Assembly (NCBI GenBank): GCA_001600415.1
Contig: BCJX01000008.1
Location: 1,227,494-1,291,493 of the forward strand
Direction of reading: 5' to 3'
DNA length: 64,000 nucleotides
DNA from: Pascua guehoae
Taxonomy: Eukaryota; Basidiomycota; Tremellomycetes; Trichosporonales; Trichosporonaceae
Positions 1 to 12,497 of the stretch are shown here, in pieces (position 1 is the stretch's first letter; each line of letters begins with the position of its first letter). The position numbers and the translations under genes are program-made. The notes under the pieces were generated by a model. That model did not search any database. It worked only from the letters and a program-made list of their open reading frames with translations, and was not told the origin of the DNA.

Positions 1-349
1 CCCGGCCGCACGACACTCGAAGAAACACGACACACGAGCGACCCTTTTCACGCTACGACGACGGCACGCGTGCCAGCGTCGAGATACCACCCTCGAGCGG
101 ATATCCCCGCTTTTTTTTTCGCGATACACTTGGTGCATTATTCCGGCCCCTTCCTTGTGCCGTTACCCCCTTATATTATTGTAGCGTATATTCGACCAGC
201 GCATGCATGTATGGCATCGTTGCTGCTGTAGAGTGAGAGCGGTGAGGGTGAGGTGGTTGCATAGTCAGTCAGGCCGACATTCGGCGGTATCACGCGGCAC
301 TCGGGACCGAGCTGCCATGTACAAGAAGTGTCATGAGGTGGTACATGCG
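1..349. other. intergenic, left edge
   Basis: This is the 3' flank of the minus-strand gene that ends at 350. I see no conserved reading frame, RNA gene or convincing repeat here. The leucine-rich plus-strand frame that starts near 203 is the antisense of the downstream polyglutamine codons. Confidence 0.5.
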
Positions 350-3165
350 CTACAGCTGCCTACTCCACATCTGCCCCTGCGGTCCCTGCTGTCCGCCCTG
401 CTGCTGCTGCTGCTGTTGCTGTTGCTGCTGGGCCTGCTGTTGCTGCTGCCACAATATGTGCTGCTCGTGCGCCAGCTGCTGGGCCTGCTGCTGAGCGTGA
501 CACTGCGCCTGGTGCGCCTGATGCTGGGCCGCCTGCTGAACCTGCTGCTGAGCCGCCTGTGCCGCCTGAGCCGCATGTTGAGCCTGTGCGGCGCGTACTT
601 GATCCGCGTGCCGCGACCGCGCCTGCGCGTGCGCCTGTTCGTTCCACAGCGCAAATTGTTTGGGCGGCGCAGGTTGAAACTGCTGTAACTGTAACTGCGC
701 CTGCGGCTGTGCCTGTGCAGCCGCCGCATACTGCTGCAGAGCGTTCGGGTGGAGTGTTGGCGACTGGATCTGGGGGTGCTGGGCAGGTCGTTGGACGAGC
801 TGGGCCGTCTGTTGCTGGGGCGACATGGTCGACTGGAGCTGGGGAGATATAGTCTGGATTTGCGGGGAGAGGGGCGAGAGGGAGCCCTGGGTCGCATTGA
901 AGGCGGCGAGGATGGCGGGGTCCATGATGCCGGTTGTCACGATCGAGGGCGACCGGAGGGCAGCATTGTTCGTCGTGCCAGAGGAGACACCGGTGGGTGC
1001 GCTGGTGGATCGGCTCGGGGGTTCGGTCGCGCTGACCGAGCCGTTTAGGCCTCCTCCCGCATTCGAGTCGCCGGCACCACTTGCCCCACCACTTCCTCCG
1101 GGTTTGGAGTCGGCACCACGCAGTCGTTCCGCAGCACGGAGTTTGAGCGTCGTGAGAATGTCGTCGTACACTTCCTTGCGCATGGCGGCGCGGTGATCGT
1201 CCAGCTGCTTCTGCACGATTTCTGGGATGGAGCTGATGACGGTTGCGACGTTGGCGTTGAGTTCCTCGCGAACGCGTGCGACCTCGGCCGCGATGGCGGC
1301 TTGGATTGCGGCCTTGTCGCCAGATGCGACGGGTACAGCAGGCTCGGCTGCGGGGCGATCACGGAGTTCGGCGAGTTCCTTTTCGAAGCGATCCACATGC
1401 GTGCGCAGCTCGCGCATGTCCCGTAACAGTTCTCCAATCGTCGCTCCGGCAGCAGCAGCTGCGGCAGAGGCAGCGTCGTTGGCGTTGGAGGCATCGGCTT
1501 TGCCCTCTTCTCCGCCTTCTTTCACAGGTTGAGCACCAGCCGCGCCAGTCTCGTTCGACTCGGTCGTATCGCTGTCGACGTCCATCGCGGCCGACATTGC
1601 CGCGGCAACAGCACGCCGCGCGCCAGCCGCGCTCGTCTCCTGTGTCCCTTTCACGGGCGGAACGGGTACACCCCGAATCCTGCCCGTCCGGTCGCGGCGG
1701 TTGAGGAGGTGGTCCCACCGCTCCGTCGTCTGTTGGAGGTCGTAGTCGCGTACCGCAATCTCGTTCTCGAGGTCGTCGACGCGGGTCATTGCGTCTTCCA
1801 TGCGCTGCTCGGTCGCCTCGAGGCGAGAGAGAACATCGTTGAGGAGCGCCCGCGCTCTCCCACGCTTGACCGCGCGGGTATCCTCCGCTGACGCCTCCGG
1901 GGCAGCCGCGGCGGCGGCAGTAGCGGGGGTGGCCTCCTTTTCGACACCACTGGTTTCCGCCCGTGACTGTGGCGCTGATGATGGTGGACGGTCCGGCGGG
2001 CTCGGCGGACGCTCTTCCATGGGCGGCGGGGGTGGGGGCAAGCTCGACGTTGGCCTGCTCTCGATCTCGGCCTTCCACTTGGCCTCATCCTCTTCCACAG
2101 TTTTCTCGAGCTTTGCTACGCGCTCTCGGAGACGATCGACCTCTAACACAGCCGTCTCGCCCTCCGCAACGCCGGGGCGTGCTAAAGCGCGTCGAAGCAG
2201 GTCGACAAACGCGTCCTGTAGTAACTCTGTGTCGCTTGCTAGTGCACGTTCGGCATCGTCGAGCGAGCGCTGCGCTTCGGAGAGCGTCTTGTCGTCGGCC
2301 TGAAACTGGGTCATGCGACGAAGCGCGCGCGAGGCTTGGTCACGCGCGCCGCTGCGAAGGAGGACGGATTGGAGAGAGCTGCATGTCAGCGGGGAGTATG
2401 GGCGTGAGGCATAGCGTGTGGAGTGCGCGGAGAAGCAGGGAAGGAAGCACAACCAAAGAACTACCCAACGCAGCTCCGCATTACAATCTACACGTTGTAA
2501 CACCAGAGGCGACGCATCAATGCTGCCCAGGCAAGCTAGGTGCGACAAACGACTCAAACATACCGGGTAAACGAGTCTAGACGCGCAAACACCTGTGGCG
2601 AGTCCGAACGGGACGACGGGCCGCTCCGTGCCTTGTCCGGCGACACCTGCGGGGCCTTGGCGGGCGAGATGCGTGGTGGCTCATAGTATCCGAGACTCTC
2701 TGGCGGGTCCCACTGGTTGCGTCCGCCGCGGCGGTCCGCGTCGTCGTCACGGCCACCACTGGCACTGTACGATGGCGAATTGCGATCTCGGGGCCGATAC
2801 ACGTCCGAGTTTTTGCGTCCAAACCCTCGATCTCGGTCACGGTCGATGTCTCGTTCTCGTTCCCATTCTCGGTCTCGGTCTCGTTCTCGGGATCGTGGCG
2901 ATCGCGTCACAGACCCACCCCCCGACGATCCCGGCCGGAGCTCGCCAGGCTCGCGCCCGTGGTCAGACGACCGGCGCGGCCGCCAGTGATCCCTGTCCCA
3001 GTCGGGCGACCGTGAGCGGCCCCGGGCACTGCCGCCGCCGCCGCCATACCGAAGAGGAGGCCGAGAAGGGAGTCCCGCAGAGGGCGGTGGGGCGCGCCCG
3101 CGGGACATGTCGGGTGCGTTGTCGTGCGGACTACGCCAGCCTCCAGGGGAGGGCGGGCGTGCCAT
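350..3165 (-). CDS. RS/RD-rich, coiled-coil, polyglutamine protein (unrecognised)
   Basis: Two exons, 3165-2564 and 2378-350, give 876 aa. The intron starts GTATGT and ends CTGACATGCAG, and the junction is in frame. The N-terminal ~200 residues are Arg/Asp/Ser-rich with repeated RD and RS dipeptides, as in nuclear RNA-processing proteins. Next come predicted coiled-coil segments rich in Glu, Arg and Leu (roughly residues 210-300 and 360-460). A long Gln/Ala/His-rich C-terminus follows, with an uninterrupted run of Gln near the end. No catalytic domain is visible. I do not recognise a named family. A nuclear scaffold or transcription/splicing-associated role is inferred from composition only. 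The start was chosen as the first Met of the exon 1 frame. CAG-type codons cause the Leu-rich antisense frames. Confidence 0.75.
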
Positions 3166-4917
3166 GTATTAAAGGACGAGGATGGGGAGCAGTATAAAGG
3201 ATGGAGCTGATGTGGTGTAACGAACAAGGTTGACAAGAGGAGGTGTGGTTGAGAGAGATGAATGATGAAAACAACCCACCCCACCACCCAGGAGCCAAAG
3301 TCTGGCCACACGCGGAGCCAAATCGGGTGGGGCCCCCAACTGCCACAAACGACCACCAAGCGTTGCAGCATGCAGTATTGCAAGCACAGACGCATGAGTG
3401 ACATACACACAGTGCTCGAGCAGATGATGACAGAGTGACAGGGTCCTATACATCTGCTGTGCGTGGGGAGACATGGTAGGTGCTGATGTGAGAGGCGGAA
3501 ACTGGGTGGCGAGGAAGTGTAAACAAAGCATTAAGCACTTCCACCAGGCGGCCAATAGACGGCGAGGCAAGGACTTGCCTTTTCGTCAGTCCCACCACTG
3601 CACTGCACTGAACTTGACTTGGTCGCTCATGCTGAGAGAGGGTGGGACGTTGGACAGCCCGAGGCATGGTCTGTCACTCTGAAGCACGACGCGTCTGCCT
3701 GTCTCTCTGGTGGCCACGTCGCGTCAGTCAATAAACTTGGCGCGCTTGACGCGAGGCTCCAGAGTCGCAAGCGCCACATGCGTCACACGCTCGCTGGCTG
3801 ACAATCGTCCACCACTGGCTTCCACTGGCGGCCACTGGCCACTGGCTGACAACGAACACACCACTTTTCGCAGCCCCCGCACAATGCGGCCCGTCAGCGA
3901 CATCAAGAGTACATTGCTGTCGAGTAACAAAGCGTTCCAGGAACCGCAGAGGACCGTGCATGCCCGAATCCCTTCTGCTAGATGTCGTGGATCTTGGCTT
4001 ACCCCAAATGCACTTGCATCCACGTTCTCCCTCCACGCTCCAGAACAAGACACCACGATACGAGGCCATACTAGCCCTCTCCATTACCGCCTTCTCTGCC
4101 TCTCTCCTCGTGCAGGCGGCGCTTGACTTGCTTTGCGACTTTCAAGTTCGTCCTCTTTGGCGATTCTTGGCCTCGAAAGCGTCACCCCCATCTCAGCGAG
4201 AGCTGCTCAAAAACAAATCTGTAGATGACAAATGACGCCCACAACATCTCAGACCACGAAGACGAGGTACAGTATGCCGCAAGTCAGCGTTTGTGGATGC
4301 AATTGGGGAGGCACAGATGGGGCCACAGTAACGTTGCAAATGTCCTGATATCCGTCTCCACGGGCTCATCCAACCAGGGCCGGGCGCTTGTCTAAAGATT
4401 CGTGGCATTTGCATGCTCTTCAGGACATGCCACCACTCCAGCTCGTCAATGTTGAGTACGCCCGCCCGTCACAGACACAGTATCTGTGGGCGTCGCGCTC
4501 GTCCAACACGATCCGATGCGGGTCTCAATACGCGCTGTGCTGTCTCTGGACTGCTTTCCGACGGTGTGTGTGCTGTGCCATGTGCGCCAACTGGGGATGG
4601 TCGTGTCTATGGTAGTCGTTCCCACGCTGTGCCATGGTACGTTACAGAGCTGCAGGTACGACAGCTGAAACAAAAGTCGAGTTGGTCGAGTTGCTGTACT
4701 GTATCAGCTAGTCAAACCGGTCGAGTTATCGAGTTAGTCGAGTCGGTCCAGTATGGCGGCGTCCGGAATCGTGCAGACGCAAAGGAGCCCTTGGCAGTCA
4801 CACTGGGCGAGACGTTTCGAATGGATGAATAGAGCTATACACATTGCAGTCAGACACGACCAGCCCACACCCCCACACGCAAAACAAAACGGCAGCCTCG
4901 CGCTGCAAAAGAAAAAC
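3166..4917. other. intergenic, no gene seen
   Basis: Contains the 5' flank of the RS/polyQ gene. Only low-grade repetition is visible: CACTGGC copies around 3810-3860 and TCGAG-containing repeats around 4676-4750. None of the frames shows conserved protein character. Confidence 0.5.
4676..4750. repeat. short imperfect GTCGAGTT tandem cluster
   Basis: Several copies of TCGAGT, separated by 2-25 nt, occur in this 75-nt stretch just upstream of position 4750. It resembles a degenerate minisatellite. No function is evident. Confidence 0.45.
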
Positions 4918-4988
4918 TACATCGTAGGAGAGTCGAACTCCTGCCGCTACTATGGCAAAGTAGCATGATACCGTTTCACCAACGATGT
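4918..4988 (-). tRNA. tRNA-Gly (anticodon GCC)
   Basis: This 71-nt, intronless cloverleaf reads on the minus strand. The acceptor stem ACATCGT pairs fully with ACGATGT. The anticodon stem CTACT/AGTAG encloses the loop TTGCCAT, so the anticodon is GCC. The T arm is AGGAG-TTCGACT-CTCCT. A run of five T residues just downstream on the minus strand (4912-4916) is a fitting RNA polymerase III terminator. Confidence 0.93.
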
Positions 4989-6349
4989 TGTTATGTATGT
5001 GTTGGGGTTTTTACTATATAGGGAAAAGGTTTCAATGCTGTTGAGCAGCCGGACTTGTATCCCATCAGTATCAATTTCTTGGGAACATGAAACCGATCCG
5101 TGCAAAGGAAAAAAAGACAAAGAATTTGCACGGTGCTAGAGAAAGTCAACACAGACTCGCCCTGTCGTCTCACGTCTCCTTCCCACCACACCCCCCCCCC
5201 CCCGGCACCACGCACACACACACAATCCTTCTCGGTCTCCTTTCCCCCGCCCAGTAGCCGGCCATGTGGAAACCACCCAGCTTCCACATGGGTTATCTCG
5301 AGCATCTTGGCTTTGTATAATAGATGGTCGGGTCCCGTGAAACAGCTGCGAGCTCGAGCTGGGGATGGACGGCGAAGCTCGTGTTGGCGGGACGGGTCCA
5401 ATACGCGCCCAGAGTGACTCACCACTACTGGATTGATTTTGCCGTGGCAGCAAGTCTAGGGCACCAGCTACGCCAGTTTGCCCTTTGCACTGGCATCTTG
5501 TCGATGAGCATGTCCAGTGACACATCGGGCCAGTGTACAGAGGGTATCAGAAAGGAACGAGTAATGGCGCAGGGTGAGACTGGCGGACGCTTGCAAGGTC
5601 TGCACGTCTACAGCAGCTCGACATGTGTATGCCTGGCCATCCTGGCCATCCCTGCGCCTTTGTCGTTCCTTTTTAGCACCCTCTGTACCTGTGGGATCGC
5701 CAGGTCCAGCACGCCTGAATGCCAAGCCTATGTACATCTTTGGACATGTACCCTTCGAGGCAAAACATGGTCCAGCCAGACAGACAGCCATGCCAGCCAT
5801 GCCAGCCAGCCAGCGCCTCTATGGTTCATTTCTGCCAATCATGTAAATAACATGCACGCACAGACCGCCATCCAAAGCGGAGGTCGAGGCCCGAGCAGTC
5901 AGTGGCTTGGGCCCCGCTCAGACCGTGTCCTCATTGACCATCTCGGAAACAAGACTGATATTAATACAAATAACATCCGATTCCCGCCCGAGGCCGTCTG
6001 GGGAACCACCGTCGGGTGACATGGCACGACTGGGTCCTCTCCTTTGCCCGAAGGACGGTAGTTATTTGGTATCGCATCCCAGGGCCTGGGGCTGTGGACG
6101 CCATGTACTGCGCTGCACAGCACCCAGCGACAAAGGCATGGTCGATCTCGGCCCAGGACAAGCCAAGCCCAGCCATCCCATTCTTGTATTCTCTCCTTCT
6201 CGCCACCATCAGAGCCACCTTGGTATTGCTTAAATTTCTTCCCTCTGCACCCCCCTCCCCCAGTTCTCACACCCTTCTCTGTTCATCTCCCCACTCGACC
6301 CACTCGCCACAGTTGCGACTCACCCTCCCCGCCCCTCCCCTCCTTCACC
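4989..6349. other. intergenic, no gene seen
   Basis: Holds the flank of the tRNA gene, a run of 13 C at 5191-5203 and a pyrimidine-rich segment at 6240-6345 that is probably the promoter/5' UTR of the next gene. No supported coding frame. Confidence 0.5.
5191..5203. repeat. poly-C tract (13 nt)
   Basis: Uninterrupted homopolymer of 13 C, followed by GG and preceded by CACA. It is a likely length-polymorphic or sequencing-error-prone site. Confidence 0.8.
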
Positions 6350-7773
6350 ATGCTCCCAGCGCCCGCGGCCGCCGTGTCCGAGGCGCTCCCGGCGGCTTCC
6401 CAACTCGCATTCATCCCCCAATGGGCCGTGCCAGAGGGCGACGAAGACAAGGCGGTCGTGTTCGTCGGTGCCTGTGATGACAAACTCGCCGACGAGCTCG
6501 AGTCGGGCGCTGTGGCGAGGATGGTGAGTGTGGTTCTGCGGCGCCGTCTGTATCTTGACATTTGCGGCCTGAGCAGTGGTGGTGGGGAATAGCATCCCCT
6601 TGATTCTCTGGCCGTTCGTGTTGCTTCGTTAGTGTTGTTGCTGTCCAATTGTGCCTCTCGGGTGGATCTGTGGCGTATTGGGTCTGTGCGTCTGCGGATC
6701 TGGATCTGTGCCTCGTCTCGCCTTGTCTCGGGCTGGTTCCTGTTTCCTGTTCCGACTTGGCTCTCCAACTGCTGGGTAAAGTCCACCACAACGTACCTTG
6801 CTTGCCTGAAACAGCTCTGGGCGTCAGAGTATCCAGTCTGAGCGGTCCAAGATTGATCCTGCCGCCTCCGACAATTCGCAGCACCGTGCATTCTTATTCG
6901 GACCCGGATCCCTCCTAGATCCATTACCTCCCTCGTCGTGACATGGCCTGTCATGCCCATGACCCGTCCCTATGCTTTTGACCATCTCCAGTAGCTCGTG
7001 CCTAACGCCAGATCGTCGCCGGCGTCCTCAACCCTCCGTGGCCGTCCGAGCCCACCGCTTTCGACGGGTATGCAGTATGGCAGAACGACTCTGGCGCCTA
7101 CATCTCCGACCAAGGGGCCGATTATCCCGTTGTTTGTTCGCACGTATCGGGTGACAACACCGTGTTGGTAAGTGACCCAATCCTGAATCATCTTACCCCC
7201 TGGTTCAAATTCTACACTTGGCCTGACACATAGATTGTCGACCACTCGGATGACCTCAAGCGCGGCGTCAGCAAGAGGGCGAGCTCCAAGTCGTCCGGGT
7301 CCAAGTCGTCCGGATCCACGTCGGGATCTAGCGGATCAAAATCGGGCTCGTCGTCGTCGGGCTCGTCGGGGTCATCGGGGTCATCGGGGTCGTCGGGGTC
7401 GTCGGGGTCGTCGGGGTCGAGCGGCTCCAAGGGCTCCGGCTCCGACGATTCAGGCGGCACAAGCGGCACCAAGAACGGCGCCGCCGCCGCCGCGGGCGTC
7501 GGTGCGGGCGTCGCTGTCGGAGCCGGCGCTGGTGCAGGTGCGGCAGCCGTGGCGGGTAACGACGACGGCGGACAAAAGGCCGCCGCACCCACGGCGACTG
7601 CGGCGCGGGCTGCGACGCAAAAGTACAAGACCAAGACAAAGACGAGCACGTACATTCCCTGTCCCACGTTTGCGAACGGGACCGAGAACTGTACCGCCCA
7701 CTGGGGGACGCATGTACCGGCCCCTGTCGTCGTGGCGGTCATTGCGGGCGCGGCGCTTGTGGCGGGTGCGTAG
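6350..7773 (+). CDS. Ser/Gly-repeat cell-surface protein, probably GPI-anchored
   Basis: Three exons (6350-6523, 7012-7167, 7234-7773) give 289 aa. Both introns are phase 0 with GTGAGT/GTAAGT donors and CAG/TAG acceptors. The middle of exon 3 encodes an uninterrupted series of Ser-Ser-Gly units from a 9-bp GGGTCGTCG-like repeat. A Gly/Ala-rich hydrophobic stretch follows, then a Cys-containing segment with two NxT sequons (NGT, NCT), and a hydrophobic C-terminus ending AGAALVAGA that fits a GPI-attachment signal. The N-terminus is not a clear signal peptide, so an upstream exon or a different start is possible. Intron 1 is unusually long (488 nt). Function is unknown; a cell-wall role is inferred. 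Confidence 0.7.
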
Positions 7774-8415
7774 GTGGGGTTCAGTTGGGGTGTGGCTTTT
7801 GGGTGGTGTATACGTAGGGTTTTGGGTTACGTAGGGTTTGTTGGGTAGGACACACGTCCGGTTAGTATACACGTCGGGTTTTAGTTGGGCTTCATGTTAT
7901 GCGATACACGTTTTTGGGTTTTGTTCGGCCGTTGGGCTCTGGTGTGACGGGGACGAGGCACAAGGAGAGACAAGGACATTTTGGGTGGTAGAAAGAACGG
8001 GTCGCGTAGGAGGGAGTTGATTAGAAGAGCCTTGGCCTTATCAAGGGGAGGACATGTCGAATACCATCGTGCTCGTGTGGCCCACGTGTGGAAAAAGAGC
8101 CGAGCCCAGATTGTAGTGACACCCTTTGCTGCTGTGGCTGTGTAATGATAAAGCCTGAATCTGAGAGGCAACTGGCCCCCCATATCCTGTCCAAGACGCG
8201 CCACCGTCATCATTGGGGGTCTGACACGTCGCGTGTCAAGGTGTCAAGGACACACACTTACTGGGAGCCCACAGCCCCCGAGAACGAAAATGCAGACATT
8301 TGAACTGCCAAAAGACATAGCCTGTCTCTGAGATATGATACTCGTTCATGTGCATGCTCAAGCCATCAATCACCTACCGTACAATATACTAATACTCTCC
8401 GATCTACGTGGACGC
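7774..8415. other. intergenic between convergent genes
   Basis: 3' flanks of the Ser/Gly-repeat gene and the transporter. GGGTTTTGGG-like and TAGGGTTT words occur around 7795-7930. They are too irregular to be telomeric and no gene is seen. Confidence 0.5.
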
Positions 8416-10840
8416 CTAGGGCTGTCCTGGAGCCTTGCACGAGAACGCAGTCGTCGCGCCCGTCGTGCCATACTGCTGAATAGCGGTCTCGATTCCCGAA
8501 TAGATCCCGAGTCCCGCAAGAGCGAGGGCGGCAAGGAAGAGGAGGAAGAGGAACACCTTGACGTACCAGTACCGCCTCAGCCCGCGCTTCCAGCGGGACA
8601 AGTCGCGCCAAGTATCGACGCGGTTGGCAAAGTGTTCCATTCCGGGCTCCCACGGTCTGTCCGCCTTGCTTGCGTCCTGCTGCATCCAGAATCCCAAGAG
8701 GAGGAGGGGCGGGAACGTGTATGTAAACTGGAGGATGCACGCGGCGCCAATGAGGGTGACGAGGGCGGTAATGTTGGGGATGGCGCTGCCAATGACCCAC
8801 GCGAGGGCCCAGTAGCCCACGACCGAGATGCTCCACCATGCGCTGCCCCTGCGCGACATGAGGGGCGGCGCGTGGCAGTACTCGCGGAGCACGTTTTGGT
8901 AGAAGACTTTGACGCCAATGTTGGCGTAGAGGATTGTCGCGACGCCGGTGGACACGAGGCTGATAATGTTGGTCACGAGCGAGAGGGCCTGGTTTGCAAA
9001 GTTGAGGTAGGGCATGATGGCCGTGTACTGGCCCTGGCTGTGGGTCAGTATTCGGTAGCCCTTGCTTGGCGCCGATCTCGACCCCTGGGACACACTCACA
9101 TGCAGTAGTCGAACAGGCCAAAGAACATGTACATGAGGTAGCAGAAGAGCTGGGAGAGAAACGCAGACTTCCAAAAGTCGCGCGGGCGGCGCATCTCGCT
9201 CATAAACTCTGTAAAGATCATGGCGCCGCCGTAGGCAAACACGGCGAGCTGCACGCCCGACACCTGCTGGTACCACCCCTTGGTGTAGGACGGCACCCAG
9301 GCGGAGATTTGGATCGGCTCGCTCAGGTCTGTGTGGAAAGACTGGGCCGGCACGGGCGCGTACAGGTTGAAGCCGATGATGGTGAGGACCATGATGATAA
9401 TGTTGAGCCAGATGTTGATGTTGGTGAACCATGCAAACTGGGCGTCAGCCAAGGTCATAATCCAAGCGGGGAAAGCAAGCACATTGCAAAGGAAAACTTG
9501 TTGGAAGGGGCAACACTTGGCTAATCGATTCCCTTTTGTACAGTACAGCGGTTATTCCAACAAAACTCACGTTACGAAGCGACTTGATCTGGCCAACAAT
9601 GAGGCCCGCGACGGCAAAGAAAATGTTGAGCGCGACATAGCAAAACTTGAATTCAATAATGGACGCGAGCGTCTGGCCCTGCCCGACAATCAGGATGGCC
9701 ACGTTGAACAAGAGCTGGATGCTCTGGAGAATGTTGAAAATGTGGCGCACCACGGCCCCAAACGTCCGCTCGCCAATGTCGGCGTAGCACGTGATGGGGA
9801 ACTGCTCCGAGTCGAGGTGGAGGTAGAGGCGCCAGAGAATCTGGCCCGAGAGAAAGGCGAGGAAGAAGAAGATGGTAAACACGAGGATTCCAGGGATGAT
9901 ACCGAGCGACTGGAAGGCTTGGGGGGCGCTGGAAAAGCCCAGAATGTCGGTCGTGATGAGGTAAAAGACAATTTGCCAGCTGGCGACGCGGACGAGCCGG
10001 TACGCCGTCTCCTTTTGTCCTTGGAGGTTTGCGTTGAACTCGGCGTCCGGCTCGTGCCGCTCGGATGCGTGGCTGTGGGAGCCCGTGTCGCTCACGGGCG
10101 CGCCGACAGTGACCTCGTGTTCGTGCTCCAACTCTTTCTCAGACTTGCCCTTGGCGGTACCGTACACGTCGGTGTGCGGAACATTGCCAACCGCCTGCTC
10201 ACCGTCTCGGTTCCCCCTCCGTGCCCGCACAGTCGCCGCAGGCAACCCAATGCGCTCGACACGGTCAGACAGCCGCTCGTGCCAGGGGGACCCGGGCCCG
10301 CGCGTGCCGAGGTCCGACTGGGCACCAGGGACGGCGGGCGTGTACGGCGTGACAATCTGGTCCTTGCGGCCCGTGAGGCGCTTGATGAGCACACTCCACG
10401 GCGCGTCGGGGATGGGGCGCGGGTCTTGGTCTTCGCGCATGCGCTCGTTTGCCGCGTGGTAGAGGTATACCTCGAGCGGCTGTTTGTTACGAAGCTCTTG
10501 TCATGTTAGCTAAACGCAATTGAGAGAATCAGTCAATGGACAAAGGACACAGGATGCGAACGGATGTCAGTCGAGGGAGGGGTGTGAGCTGTTTCGGTTC
10601 AATGCCGAACAACAAGGTCGCAATCCTGGGATGCGTTTGGATGCTGGCGACGAGTTCGAATCGCCGCCACCGCTACGTGTACTTACTGTCAAACACCTCG
10701 TGGTCGTCGGCCATGTGGCTCGCGTCCCCGTGCGACATTAGGCGGACGAGCTTGGACTCCCGTTCCGGCTGGGTCTCGAGGCGGGCGTCGTGGCCGTCTG
10801 GGCCCATCAGGCCGCTCCCGGGCACAAGCGTGCTGGTCAT
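8416..10840 (-). CDS. AAAP-family amino-acid transporter
   Basis: Four exons (10840-10687, 10496-9571, 9437-9100, 9037-8416) give 679 aa with all junctions in frame. The first ~220 residues are hydrophilic and presumably cytosolic, as in vacuolar/plasma-membrane members of the Aa_trans family (PF01490). About 11 hydrophobic segments follow, starting at the conserved ASWQIVFYLITTDILGFSSAP region and including the family-typical FAYGGAMIFTEFMSEMRRPRDF. The expected role is proton-coupled uptake or vacuolar exchange of neutral amino acids. The substrate cannot be read from sequence. The start was chosen because exon 1 continues in frame across a GTAAGT donor. The family call is secure; the exon 1/2 acceptor (CAAG) is the least certain junction. 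Confidence 0.9.
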
Positions 10841-12497
10841 GGCAATGTGATGTTTTTCGTGTCGTAGTCCACAAAAGTCGAGAGGGGACAGCGGATGCGG
10901 CGGGTCAAGTTAGAGACGAGGTGGGGAGATACGTTAAAAAGGATAACGCAGTGACACCCCAGTTCTTATAACCTATCTCGGGTAGTGAAATTCCAGCCGA
11001 CCACGATGGGGATGAGCCCCCCAAAGCTAATCCTGGCACGTCCAGAGTTCGTTTAGTCCTCGTTAGTGTCTCTTCGTTTCAGCCTAGAAGCTGCGTACTC
11101 CCCGCGGCCGAAAGTGTGCGTGGTAGGCGCCGACGTCGCACTGCGCCGTCGTTTAGCATGAAGCTACCACGCGCGACAAAGAGGAAGTGTTCACAGTAGC
11201 AGTCCACCCCCCAAACGCCACACCATGCCAAAAGCCTTTGGGCTCGTTTTGCCTGAAATGCCACCCGATACGCGTGGCAATTCCTCGGCTCGGTCGCTTG
11301 CGGGTCAAAGTCCGCACATGCCGCCATCACATGGCCCACGTGCTGCGGAGAAACGAGTTGCGCAAGGGCAGGAGCAGGGATGGTCCGAACGTGGGTCTGG
11401 GGTACATGTGATGTTCAGCCGAGTGACATTACGCCGATGGGTGGAATGTTCCAAGAAAAGAGCACCGTTCTGTGTTTATCAGTCCACAACTGTATTTTCG
11501 GCGTGGCTCCAGACCATACACAAACTAGATGGCGTCACTTGGGAATCGCGGTCCACATGGTGCCCCCCACCGTCGAATCTCACCGAGGGTTCGGAGTCTG
11601 CTATCTATAGTTGTCAAATTCGATGCGCAGCGTTCGACAGGATCCATCCGTGTTTCTGGAACATGTGGTGTGGAGGGATACGCACGACTTGGCCGCGGCT
11701 TTGCCGGCCATGTTGGGGAATGATGTCTCGGTGAGGGGTGGTGGAGGGGAGACTGGCGGCGTCGAGCACACCTCTCTCCATTGTACAGATTCCAAACGAC
11801 CCCAAACGACCCCAGACGTGCAGTTCAGGTTACCCTCGATATGGCCCCGTGGGCAGCCACGGGGTCATGGACTGCGTGGCACGCTGACAGTTGAATGTGG
11901 CGATTTGTTCCCGATGTGCTCTGGAACCACAAGGACAAGTCACTACTCTTGGGGCTGTCGTCCAAGGAATGACTTGGCCCGTGTTCGTTGTCCCGGCGCA
12001 CTATCACCCTTTCCTCACGGTATACCTACACATCGACCATTCAGGCTCCGGACCTAGCTCCGCGTGTTCCCTCCGATACCCCACGGCTGTGTGGTTGTGT
12101 GAATGTCCGCGGTTGACGATGACCTACCTATCTTTGGCATCACAGGCCACATATAGAGCCCGCAGTCGAGTTGTCAACGGGTTGCTCGTGCGACCAGTCT
12201 GGTGTCCCACAAGATACACAGATCTCCCCACAAAGGGGGGACGGCGCCCTTGGCCATCGTGTTTATGGAGGCGAGCTCCGAGCCTGCCGCCTTCGTTACG
12301 ACTTCTTGATACACTCTGCAATGCCTGGCCATTCTCCAAGAACCTGGTAGAGGGTATGCTTCAAACTCCGACCGACATTCTTTCCCATTATTCCCTATGG
12401 AGCAATATTTCATCAGCTACGTCATGAGTCTTCTGGCATCCACACACCGCACCCAACATGTGCGCGTCGGGTGTGGTGTCCTCGACCACACATTCTG
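10841..12497. other. intergenic, no gene seen
   Basis: 5' flank of the transporter and 3' flank of the F-box-like gene. Short frames occur on both strands but none shows domain-like composition or splice continuity. No tRNA or strong repeat was found. Confidence 0.5.

Noticed and set aside
203..688. Leucine-rich plus-strand frame
   Set aside because: It is the antisense reading of CAG/CAA glutamine codons in the minus-strand gene that ends at 350.
7212..7742. Minus-strand frame with a DDP repeat (Asp-rich protein)
   Set aside because: It is the antisense of the Ser-Ser-Gly coding repeat. The plus-strand model has splice sites and a plausible secreted architecture.
7795..7930. Telomere-like GGGTTT words
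   Set aside because: Irregular spacing and sequence, internal position between two genes; not a telomere array.
8335..10509. Long plus-strand frames across the transporter
   Set aside because: Antisense of a clearly conserved AAAP transporter; composition is that of a shadow frame.
10580..10660. tRNA T-arm-like hairpins (TTCGG-TTCAATG-CCGAA; GAGTTCGAATC)
   Set aside because: They lie inside intron 1 of the transporter. No acceptor, D or anticodon arm can be built around them and the T-loop lacks the conserved pyrimidine.
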